A stretch of 64,000 nt of DNA from an uncultured Phycisphaerales bacterium (lineage in GTDB: Bacteria > Planctomycetota > Phycisphaerae > Sedimentisphaerales > Anaerohalosphaeraceae), in assembly GCA_937868095.1 (NCBI GenBank), contig CALMLO010000014.1, forward strand, positions 124,001 to 188,000, read 5' to 3'. Within the stretch, counting starts at the first letter, position 1. The number at the start of each line of letters is the position of its first letter. A program made the position numbers and the translations under genes. A model generated the notes under the pieces. It worked only from the letters and a program-made list of their open reading frames with translations, ran no database searches and was not told where the DNA came from. Below, one piece after another: positions 8,711-16,327 of the stretch.

Positions 8711-9728
8711 ACCGGAAAATTTCAGCCAGACGCCGACTGATTACTTCGACCGAGTAGAACTGCTCAGCGATTTTCCTGCCGGTTTGCCCCATCGTCCGGC
8801 GGAGAGAGCGATTTCGGCAGAGTGTATCAAGGGCCTGATACCATTCATCTCTTGTTGTCGCGGCCAGTCCGACAGGGCCTTTTTCGAGAATCTGCCGGTT
8901 CATCCCTACCGGCGAAACAACAACCGGAAGACCGGCGGCCATATACTGAAGCATCTTAAAGCTGCATTTGCCCCGCGTCCAGGCGGTGTCCGGCAGGGGC
9001 ATCAGCCCGACCGTCATTTCCGACAGAAGAGCGGCCTCCTGCTTCGGTGTCCACGGATGCCAGCAAATTCGCTCTGCCGGAATCAGCGACGACCGCCAGG
9101 GCCGATTCGAAATCAGCATCAGCCGGGCTTCGGCGTGGTCGTCTAAAAAATGCTTGAGGGCAGGTTCGATCATTTCGAGATATCGATAATTGGAGGATAA
9201 TCCTGTCCAGCCGATGACAAAGGACTCCGCTGATTCTGCGGAGTCTGCCTGCGACGGGCGGGGAACAAAGCGGCGAGTATCAATAGCAGTAGGCACGACA
9301 AAAATTGTGCGGCAGAAGCGGCTGTAATATTCGGCAAGGTAGTCATTGCCGGCAATCACCGCGTCCATTCCCTTTGCAATCCATGGCTGGGCCCATCGCC
9401 CGAAAGGCCGGCTCAGCCAGATGGCATCATCCACATCTAAAATTCGCGGCCGTTTAACCATCCGTTCGAAGGTAGCATAGCCCTGCACCAGGTCACGACT
9501 GAGCCAGACCAGATCGGCTTGGCGGCATCCAACCACACCCGGCAGACGAGAAACCATTTTGAAAGGACTGGGCAGCCCGCAGCTTTCACCCCAGCGGGGG
9601 ATATATTCCGTCACCTCCAGACCCTGCTCCCGGAGCGGCTCGATATGCTGCCGCACGCGAAAGCGGGTGGAAGGGGTATTTTGCCCGCCGGTCAATGCGG
9701 CGATTCGGATGATTGGTTTTGCGGACAT
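8679..9728 (-). CDS. GT4-like glycosyltransferase
   Basis: A 349-residue GT-B type protein. It starts ALTGGQNTPSTRFRVRQHIEPL, a pattern seen in a group of GT4-like transferases whose first loop binds the acceptor, and has DVDDAIWLSRPFGR near residue 98. The donor domain has VIGWTGLSSNYRYLEMIEPAL and GKCSFKMLQYMAAGLPVVVSPVG, a variant of the GT4 donor motif (K-x4-Y rather than E-x7-E). It is the last gene of the minus-strand GT group; its 5' end overlaps the upstream GT2 by 37 bases, indicating cotranscription. Its 3' end overlaps asnB on the other strand. Confidence 0.75.
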   Translation of the reverse strand: MSAKPIIRIAALTGGQNTPSTRFRVRQHIEPLREQGLEVTEYIPRWGESCGLPSPFKMVSRLPGVVGCRQADLVWLSRDLVQGYATFERMVKRPRILDVDDAIWLSRPFGRWAQPWIAKGMDAVIAGNDYLAEYYSRFCRTIFVVPTAIDTRRFVPRPSQADSAESAESFVIGWTGLSSNYRYLEMIEPALKHFLDDHAEARLMLISNRPWRSSLIPAERICWHPWTPKQEAALLSEMTVGLMPLPDTAWTRGKCSFKMLQYMAAGLPVVVSPVGMNRQILEKGPVGLAATTRDEWYQALDTLCRNRSLRRTMGQTGRKIAEQFYSVEVISRRLAEIFRFIASSADTTD

Positions 9729-10735
9729 AGGTTTCCACGTTCACAGAAAAGGGGGGCCGGTTTTCGCACGGCCCTTCGCCGCAACCTCAGCAGACGAATT
9801 GTTTTTGAGGCCGCGTGGCAAAGTGCTGCTGTAATGTGCGGAAAAGCCGTCAGCAAGCGGTATTGCCGCTGGGTCCAGATAGGCAGCAGCTCAGAGAACG
9901 TATTCAGTATGGTGCGAATGGCCGCGGCCTGGGCAGGGTCAAACAGCATTCCGCGCATCCAGCGGCGCAGCAGAAAGACCGCCAGCGGCTCAAAGGCATC
10001 CTGCCGCCTGAACTCGGAGGCCAGCTGCCGGTGCCGCTCGATCAACTCCAGGCAGACTTGAGAATTCTGATAGCGAACCGAGATATGCTCGCCTGCTTCC
10101 AGATGATGAATGGCCAGCGGCTGAGCCAGATATCCTATAGTCGGTTCCAAATAGGCAATTCGCAGCCACAAATCAAGGTCGTTGAATCGCTTCTGTTCAA
10201 GGCGAAACCCGCCGGTCTTTTCGAGCAGGTCCCGGCGAATCAGCATTGTGTCGGTATGACCAGTCAGTCCCTTTGCGTAGGTTCGCAGATAATCGTCCGA
10301 AACCTCTCGACAGCCCAACAGCTTTCGGCATTTGGATTTCGTCAGAGCGGGGGCCTGCCGGCCGCTTTGACAGAGACATTCGATATAATTGCCTGCCGTC
10401 CATCGCAGGTGAGAATGGCGGCCAAGATGCTCTGTCTGCAGTGCCAATTTTTCGGGCAGCCACTCATCGTCGGCGTCAAGGAAGGCGATCCAGTCACCGC
10501 CAGCGGCCCGAATACCGGTATTTCGTGCAGCACTGGGGCCGGCGTTGTTTTGGCGGATATAGCGGATTTGGCTGCCGTAGGCAGCGGCGGCCTGGCTGGT
10601 GCCGTCGGTGGAACCGTCATCGACAACAATAATTTCCTCGGCAGGACGACTTTGGGCCAGCACGCTGTCAATCGCCCGGCTAAGCCGGCGTTCATTGTTG
10701 TAGGCAGGAATTACGACACTGATTTTCATCGCCAA
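9692..10735 (-). CDS. Glycosyltransferase family 2
   Basis: A 347-residue GT-A enzyme. N-terminal motifs are ISVVIPAYNNERRL, VDDGSTDGT, GPSAARNTGI and AFLDADDEWLPEKL; the DADD is the DxD-type metal and nucleotide-sugar site. A helical C-terminal half has no membrane span. It closely resembles the GT2 gene two positions upstream (11748-12770), including FNDLDLWLRIAY versus INDVDLWLRIAY and the C-terminal RRWMRGM versus GWWLGQR region, so the two are likely duplicates with different acceptors. It starts 2 bases after the preceding stop. Confidence 0.85.
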   Translation of the reverse strand: MAMKISVVIPAYNNERRLSRAIDSVLAQSRPAEEIIVVDDGSTDGTSQAAAAYGSQIRYIRQNNAGPSAARNTGIRAAGGDWIAFLDADDEWLPEKLALQTEHLGRHSHLRWTAGNYIECLCQSGRQAPALTKSKCRKLLGCREVSDDYLRTYAKGLTGHTDTMLIRRDLLEKTGGFRLEQKRFNDLDLWLRIAYLEPTIGYLAQPLAIHHLEAGEHISVRYQNSQVCLELIERHRQLASEFRRQDAFEPLAVFLLRRWMRGMLFDPAQAAAIRTILNTFSELLPIWTQRQYRLLTAFPHITAALCHAASKTIRLLRLRRRAVRKPAPLFCERGNLCPQNQSSESPH

Positions 10736-10737
10736 TC

Positions 10738-11748
10738 CTAACCTTGGTCAGGGTCCCGGAGGGGGCGGCCGAGCACCCTGCGGAAAAACCGCTGAACGGG
10801 CGGTCGAATCTTCAAGCCCCCGTATCGCTTGAGAGCAACCCAGTATTTCAGCATGGGGCTGAGCACAATTTCAGCCCGACAGCGAAAATACAATCCTCGA
10901 AACCGGCGGGCATCCGGAAATCGCCTCAGCAGTTCTGCAGCTGTATGCGAAAAACCGTTGCGTGCCTGATGATGAGCCGTTCGCAGGGCCAGATACGACA
11001 ACACCCCCTTGGCCAGTTCCCTTTTTTCTTCCGGACAGAAGTCCAGAAGCAATTCCGGCTGCCAAAGAATGGGGGCAATCGCCTTGGCAGGATCATTGGA
11101 TAAGGAACTGTCCTCCCGATTATGCCGCACGGCCACCTCCGGCAGAATCAAAAACGGTTCGTTAAAGACAAGCCGGGCGAAAAAAACCGTATCTTCGCCG
11201 AATGTACACTTGTCAGCAGTATAAAAGCCCCCGTATCGGCGGGCAATCTCGGTTTGGATAATGGTGGTGCCGACGTGAAAGAAAAACAGCATGGCCTCGG
11301 CCAGGGGAACCGGCTCCCGGCCTGTCAGCCGATGCAGTCCAGGCCGGATGCCGCGGCGTTGCCAGTAGCCGGTCATTGCAATTTGCCGCGGCCACTCTTC
11401 ATACATAGTTCCTGCAAAGGCGGCCGGCTGATTTTTCAACGCTGTAATGCCGTTCTGCAGATAGGAAGGATACCACTGGTCATCGGCATCCAAAAAAGCC
11501 GTGTAGGGAGCCGTGGCGGCCTGAAGCCCTGTGTTTCGGGCGGCACCGGGTCCCTGATTGGATTGTCGAATAAGTTGGATTTTCGGATCTTTCAGCTCCG
11601 CTACCAAGTCCGGCCCCTTGTCTGTGGAACCGTCGTCCACCACAATCAGCCGCCAGTGGGGATACTCCTGCTGGCGGACGGAGCGGATGGCACGAAGAAT
11701 GGTTGTTTCCTTATTATATAAAGGAATAATGACATCCACCAGATTCAT
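10738..11748 (-). CDS. Glycosyltransferase family 2
   Basis: A 336-residue GT-A protein with VDVIIPLYNKETTI, VDDGSTDKGPD, GPGAARNTGLQAA and FLDADDQWYPSYL. It differs from its two GT2 neighbours after residue ~130 (GMTGYWQRRGIRPGLHRLTG, FGEDTVFFARLVF), suggesting a different acceptor. The ED in FGEDTVF fits the catalytic base of this family. Start and upstream stop share a base (TGATG), so it is translationally coupled to the GT2 before it. Soluble, cytoplasmic face of the membrane. Confidence 0.85.
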   Translation of the reverse strand: MNLVDVIIPLYNKETTILRAIRSVRQQEYPHWRLIVVDDGSTDKGPDLVAELKDPKIQLIRQSNQGPGAARNTGLQAATAPYTAFLDADDQWYPSYLQNGITALKNQPAAFAGTMYEEWPRQIAMTGYWQRRGIRPGLHRLTGREPVPLAEAMLFFFHVGTTIIQTEIARRYGGFYTADKCTFGEDTVFFARLVFNEPFLILPEVAVRHNREDSSLSNDPAKAIAPILWQPELLLDFCPEEKRELAKGVLSYLALRTAHHQARNGFSHTAAELLRRFPDARRFRGLYFRCRAEIVLSPMLKYWVALKRYGGLKIRPPVQRFFRRVLGRPLRDPDQG

Positions 11749-12770
11749 CAGGCATCTTTCTCCAGAAAGTCCTTCAGGTATTTTTGGAGACGATTATACA
11801 GCGCCGCAGTTCGAGGACAAAAGGACATAAGATACAGTTGCCGCCAGGAGGATGGAGAAAACAGGCCGCGATATTTTTTGAGCAGGAAGCGGATTTGTCT
11901 GCCATCGCCGTCTTCCATCCGTTGTCCCAGCCACCATCCGAACATGGCAGCCGCACAAGGTCGAAACTTTTCAAGCATGCCGGCTTGTTCAGCCAGCTCA
12001 AAATGACGCTGGAGAAACCCGTCGATATGCTCCCTCTGGCGATGGGACTTAAGAATGCTGCCTTCTACATCGAGATGATAAACAGCCAGTGGTTCGAATA
12101 CATAGCCGATCGGCACATCCCGATAAGCAATGCGAAGCCACAGGTCCACATCGTTGATGCGTTTTTGGCCGGGCAGAAACAGCCCCGCTTCCAGAAGAAG
12201 CCGGCGCCGAATCAGCATTGTATCCGTACAGCCCATTGCATTATACCGGTGAGCCGTAAAATAGCTGTCAAAAACCGGCTTGCCGTTGAGAAAATCGAGG
12301 GCTTTCTGCTTCTGCCGGCTGGTCATATCAGGGGTTTGTCGGTGCCCGCGGTGGCACAGACAGCGGTAGAAATTGCCGGTGACCCAGTTGAGTTCAGGAG
12401 ACTCTTCGAGCAGCTGCACCTGTCGAGAGAGCCGCTCAGGCAGCCATTCATCATCCGCATCAAGGAAGGCAATCCATTCACAGGAAGCAGCCAGAACACC
12501 CGTGTTTCGAGCAGTGCTGGCACCCTGGTTTTCTTGATGGAGATATCGCAGCCGGGGACCGTATTCCTCAACAATCTGGCGGGTGCCGTCGGTAGAGCCG
12601 TCATCAACGACGATAATTTCCTGCGGCGGCAGAGTTTGCCTCAGTACACTGTCAATCGCTCGCCGAAGAACATTTTGGGCCTGATAAGCAGGAATAACAA
12701 CGCTAATACCTCCGACGGCCCCGGAGCCGGCGTCTGCGATTGAAAACTCAGATGATTGACTGCTGTGCAC
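11748..12770 (-). CDS. Glycosyltransferase family 2
   Basis: A 340-residue GT-A enzyme with ISVVIPAYQAQNVL, VDDGSTDGT, GASTARNTGVLAA and FLDADDEWLPERL. About 22 residues precede the fold; the Ser/Gly-rich stretch (SSEFSIADAGSGAVGG) is probably a disordered tail, or the true start may be internal. It opens the minus-strand GT group, 27 bases after the rseP stop, so transcription may continue from the uvrA-dxr-rseP unit. It is a paralogue of the GT2 at 9692-10735. Confidence 0.84.
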   Translation of the reverse strand: MHSSQSSEFSIADAGSGAVGGISVVIPAYQAQNVLRRAIDSVLRQTLPPQEIIVVDDGSTDGTRQIVEEYGPRLRYLHQENQGASTARNTGVLAASCEWIAFLDADDEWLPERLSRQVQLLEESPELNWVTGNFYRCLCHRGHRQTPDMTSRQKQKALDFLNGKPVFDSYFTAHRYNAMGCTDTMLIRRRLLLEAGLFLPGQKRINDVDLWLRIAYRDVPIGYVFEPLAVYHLDVEGSILKSHRQREHIDGFLQRHFELAEQAGMLEKFRPCAAAMFGWWLGQRMEDGDGRQIRFLLKKYRGLFSPSSWRQLYLMSFCPRTAALYNRLQKYLKDFLEKDA

Positions 12771-12797
12771 CTTGTCGTTTGGTTCGGTATTCTTGTA

Positions 12798-15053
12798 TTA
12801 GGAACCGAAGAAAATGCGATAAATATCGTTATAGGTTATCCACAAAAAGACTGCCAGCAGGAAAGCCAGGCCGACATAAGTGATAACGGCCTGTATTTTT
12901 TCTGAGATAGGGCCGCCTTTAATTTTTTCAATCAGCAGCAGAACGATAACGCCGCCGTCAACAAGAGGGATAGGCAGCAGATTCATAACCGCAATACAGG
13001 CGCTGATTAACCCCATAAAGTAGAGAAATTTGATAAATGACTCACGGGCCACCTGATAGCTGATAGACAGAATCCCCACCGGCCCGCTGAGGGCGGAAGT
13101 CGGCACATCTCGTGTAAAGAGACCTTTGAGAGTCAAATAGGTTGTTGCGACAAAGTACCAGGTTTTCTTAGTCCCTAAGACAACCGCCTTGGCCGGATTG
13201 GAGGTTTTGACTGTTTCCTCCAGAATAACCAAAGGAATAGGATGAACGGTTTCAGACCACATATGCATCAGCCCTTCAATCTTCGGAATAAGCAGGGAAG
13301 TTGAACCGGCCTGTGTCTCCGAGAGACGATAATCAATTCCAATTCGCTGTCCGTTATTTTTGCTGAAGATTTCGGCGATGTCATAAAATGAGTTGACGGG
13401 CTGTCCGTCCACCCGCTCAATTCTGGCTCCGCGGGGGATGGGCAGGGCGTCAACGGATACGGTATCGATGGTCTGAGCAGCAACAGGATGGTTCATATCC
13501 AGACATAGCGAGATGCCCAGCCAAAGCCGGTTTTTGGTGCCGGGCTGGATGGAGGGGTGAACGCTGAAGGAAAGAATACGACTCTCGCCGTCGGCTTCCG
13601 TTCGGAGGACCATAACCTGCAAAGGTTTATCTTTATAGTTTTCGATGGCCTGTCTGTATTCGAGAAAAGTAGGAAAGGGCGCATCGCTTATCTGAAGGAG
13701 AATGTCCCCTTTTTGGAACGGGTTGGGCTGGGTTTCGTTCTGAACAGATTTACGGAGGATCACGGTAGAGAACCAATTCCTAATCTGTTGAATCAATCCT
13801 TCTGAGGAGTTTGTCTCAAAAACTTGCTCCACCTGAAGACGCGGAACAAGAGAGTACATATTAGCCAGGTCATATTCGACCCGAAAATTCGGATAAAGCA
13901 CTTTCGGCTGGAGGGCAGCGGCTACCGTAACCAGCTGCTCACCGGCAGGGTTGTTTTTTCGCCGTACGGTCAAATTCACTTCGGGTTTGATGCTTCGTCG
14001 AAGGGTTTCTTTCAGCTCCCAGGAGGTTCGAACGGTCTTCCCGTCCACAGCCGCAATGATATCCCCCGGCTTAAAGCCAATCTGAGCCAGCAATTGCTGA
14101 TACTTAGGATCCTCCCACACGGGAACCTCCAGAGTGGAGGCACTTTCGATGCCGAATTGGCGCAGTCGCTGCGGATCGCCGGCAGCAACCTCAGAAACGG
14201 CTTTGAGTTTTTCTACATTGCCGTCCTCCCGCCGTACGGTAAACACCGATGGTTTGCCTTTGGGTCCGAGCGCTCCAGCCAAAGAAATCATTGTAAAATC
14301 TACAAAGTCACCTACAAAGGATTTTCCATCGATAGCGATAATTCGGTCGCCGGCTCGCAGACCAGCGGCTTCTGCAGGAGAATTTGGGATAACGCCGCCA
14401 ACAACAGCCGGCTGCTGCTGGAGCCCGTAAAGATACAGGCCCATAAACAGGATAACAGCACTAAGAACATTAAAAATAACCCCCGCCGCTACCACACAAA
14501 TGCGTATCCAGATGGGACGGTTCGCAAAGGAACGAGGGTCGTCGGTTTTTTCAGCTGTACCGGAGTCGGACTGGCCGAGCATTTTTACAAAACCGCCGAA
14601 GGGTATCAGTCCCAGCCAGTATTCTGTTTCTGAGTCGCCCTCTTCCAGAGGTTCCTGGTCGCTGGGTCGGGGAAAGAGACGAACGCGAAAACCCTTGCGA
14701 AGTTTTCGAACGGCAAGAATGGTGGGTGGAAAGCCGATGGAAAAGGCCTCTACTTTAATGCCCCCCAGTTTGGCGGCAATGAAATGTCCCAATTCGTGAA
14801 CAAAAATCACAGCCCCGAAGCCTAGTACTACCAGTGCAGTTGTGCCAGCCACACCCGGCGCCAGCAGGATAAAGGCAATGACAGCGCTCACAAGGGCAAG
14901 GGCAATAACCAAATTCAGCATTTTGCTTAAAGGGCTTTGAGGCGGTGGAACCTGCGGGGCCCCAGGGTCGGAAGACGGCGACGCCGGAGCCGGCTGAAAG
15001 TCGGAAGGGGCAGGGGTAAAGGAATTGGAATCGGATAGCGGTTTGTCGGTCAT
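12798..15053 (-). CDS. rseP: RseP-family site-2 zinc metalloprotease with several PDZ domains
   Basis: A 751-residue M50 intramembrane protease, far longer than the ~450 residues of E. coli RseP. A Pro/Ser-rich cytosolic tail (~45 residues) precedes the first helix. The zinc motif VHELGHFIAAKLGG lies near residue 85, and the partner motif NLLPIPLVDGG near 700 supplies the third zinc ligand. Between them are at least two and perhaps four PDZ-like units: VVGGVIPNSPAEAAGLRAGDRI, IGFKPGDIIAAVDGK, PFQKGDILLQISD and ARIERVDGQPVNS. RseP cleaves membrane anti-sigma factors or leftover signal peptides. It sits 14 bases after dxr, a common pairing. AGGAAAG precedes the ATG. Confidence 0.9.
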   Translation of the reverse strand: MTDKPLSDSNSFTPAPSDFQPAPASPSSDPGAPQVPPPQSPLSKMLNLVIALALVSAVIAFILLAPGVAGTTALVVLGFGAVIFVHELGHFIAAKLGGIKVEAFSIGFPPTILAVRKLRKGFRVRLFPRPSDQEPLEEGDSETEYWLGLIPFGGFVKMLGQSDSGTAEKTDDPRSFANRPIWIRICVVAAGVIFNVLSAVILFMGLYLYGLQQQPAVVGGVIPNSPAEAAGLRAGDRIIAIDGKSFVGDFVDFTMISLAGALGPKGKPSVFTVRREDGNVEKLKAVSEVAAGDPQRLRQFGIESASTLEVPVWEDPKYQQLLAQIGFKPGDIIAAVDGKTVRTSWELKETLRRSIKPEVNLTVRRKNNPAGEQLVTVAAALQPKVLYPNFRVEYDLANMYSLVPRLQVEQVFETNSSEGLIQQIRNWFSTVILRKSVQNETQPNPFQKGDILLQISDAPFPTFLEYRQAIENYKDKPLQVMVLRTEADGESRILSFSVHPSIQPGTKNRLWLGISLCLDMNHPVAAQTIDTVSVDALPIPRGARIERVDGQPVNSFYDIAEIFSKNNGQRIGIDYRLSETQAGSTSLLIPKIEGLMHMWSETVHPIPLVILEETVKTSNPAKAVVLGTKKTWYFVATTYLTLKGLFTRDVPTSALSGPVGILSISYQVARESFIKFLYFMGLISACIAVMNLLPIPLVDGGVIVLLLIEKIKGGPISEKIQAVITYVGLAFLLAVFLWITYNDIYRIFFGS

Positions 15054-15067
15054 TATCGTCTTTCCTT

Positions 15068-16240
15068 TTAGGATTCAATTATGTTTGTACATTCCAAATA
15101 TCGATGGGCCTGCTCTCGTGCCCAGCGGTCAATCTCGAGGAGAGCTTCCAGCGACAAGTCTTTCTGAATGGAGTGTGCTTCCAGACACTGCTCAATCAGT
15201 TCAATAATTCTTCCGAAACGGATTTTGCCTTCAAGAAAGGCGGCTACGGCTTCTTCATTGGCTGCATTGAAAACCACCGGTGCAGAACCGCCGATCCGGG
15301 CGGCCTCATAACCGATTGCCAAAGCCCGAAAACGCTGCAAATCCGGCGCCTGAAAGGTCAGCCGTCCAAGAGATTCAAGTTTGAGACCCCTGCACAGCCC
15401 CTGTTTCCGATGCGGATAGGTAAGGGCGTATTGAATCGGTGTTTTCATATCCGGTGTGCCCATCTGGGCGATGACGGAGCCATCGATAAATTCAACCATA
15501 GAATGAATGACCGATTCCGGATGAATCAGAACATCAATCTTCTCAACGGGCAGTCCGAAAAGCCATCGGGCTTCGATTACTTCAAGGGCCTTATTAACCA
15601 TCGTGGCAGAATCTACTGTAATTTTAGGGCCCATCCGCCAGATGGGATGAGCAAGTGCCTGCTGGGCTGTTGCTTCTTCCATTACCTCCGGTCGGCTGTG
15701 GAGAAACGGCCCGCCTGAGGCCGTCAGGACAATGCGCCGGACTTCCTCGGGCTTTCCCGCCAGCAAGGCCTGAAAGACGGCGGAATGTTCGCTGTCGATA
15801 GGCAGAATTTCTGCGCCGCCGGCGGCGGCCTGATGGGTGAGCAGTTCTCCGGCGATAACCAAAGGTTCTTTATTAGCGATAGCCAGCCGTTTTCCGCTGC
15901 GGGCAGCGGCCAGAAGGGCCGGAAGACCGGCGGCTCCCACAACCGCGCAGAGAATAATATCAATATCATTACGTGAGGCAATTTCAATCAGAGCGTCAGG
16001 GCCGAAGAGAAGCTCACCCCGAAAGCCATCTGGAAGAGAGGTGTTTTGGGGTGTATGGTGAGGATGGGTGATAGCGGCAATTTTCGGCTGGAACCGGCGG
16101 AGTTGCTCCGCAAGCAGGTCTGTCCGGCTATGGGCAGTCAGCGCAGTCACTTCGTACTCCGGCCCCAGCGCTGCCAGAACCTGCAGGGCGTTTTGGCCGA
16201 TTGAACCGGTAGAACCAAGAATCGCAACGCGTTTTCCCAT
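15068..16240 (-). CDS. dxr: 1-deoxy-D-xylulose 5-phosphate reductoisomerase
   Basis: A 390-residue enzyme of the MEP isoprenoid pathway; it converts DXP to MEP using NADPH and a divalent metal. Visible motifs are the NADPH loop GSTGSIGQNAL at the N-terminus, LAIANKEPLVIAGE, the active-site region PIDSEHSAVFQALL, LTASGGPF, HPIWRMGPKITVDSATMVNKALEVIEA (in pieces) and HPESVIHSMVEF. Length agrees with the family (~400). The frame also allows TTG 16246, but a promoter-like pair just upstream favours ATG 16240. It supplies polyprenyl carriers that the neighbouring glycosyltransferase genes would use; co-location is suggestive only. Confidence 0.95.
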   Translation of the reverse strand: MGKRVAILGSTGSIGQNALQVLAALGPEYEVTALTAHSRTDLLAEQLRRFQPKIAAITHPHHTPQNTSLPDGFRGELLFGPDALIEIASRNDIDIILCAVVGAAGLPALLAAARSGKRLAIANKEPLVIAGELLTHQAAAGGAEILPIDSEHSAVFQALLAGKPEEVRRIVLTASGGPFLHSRPEVMEEATAQQALAHPIWRMGPKITVDSATMVNKALEVIEARWLFGLPVEKIDVLIHPESVIHSMVEFIDGSVIAQMGTPDMKTPIQYALTYPHRKQGLCRGLKLESLGRLTFQAPDLQRFRALAIGYEAARIGGSAPVVFNAANEEAVAAFLEGKIRFGRIIELIEQCLEAHSIQKDLSLEALLEIDRWAREQAHRYLECTNIIES

Positions 16241-16249
16241 AAGCAATTT

Positions 16250-16278
16250 AGTATCCCAGAATATCGGCTAAGCGTCAA
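16250..16278 (-). promoter_or_regulatory. Candidate sigma70 promoter immediately upstream of dxr
   Basis: Minus-strand TTGACG (16278-16273) and GATACT (16255-16250), 17 bases apart. The predicted transcription start falls about 2-3 bases before ATG 16240, which would make a nearly leaderless message. Predicted by eye. Confidence 0.35.
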
Positions 16279-16327
16279 GAAAACCTCGACTCATTTAACC
16301 AGACAAAACAGGGATTACAGGGACACA

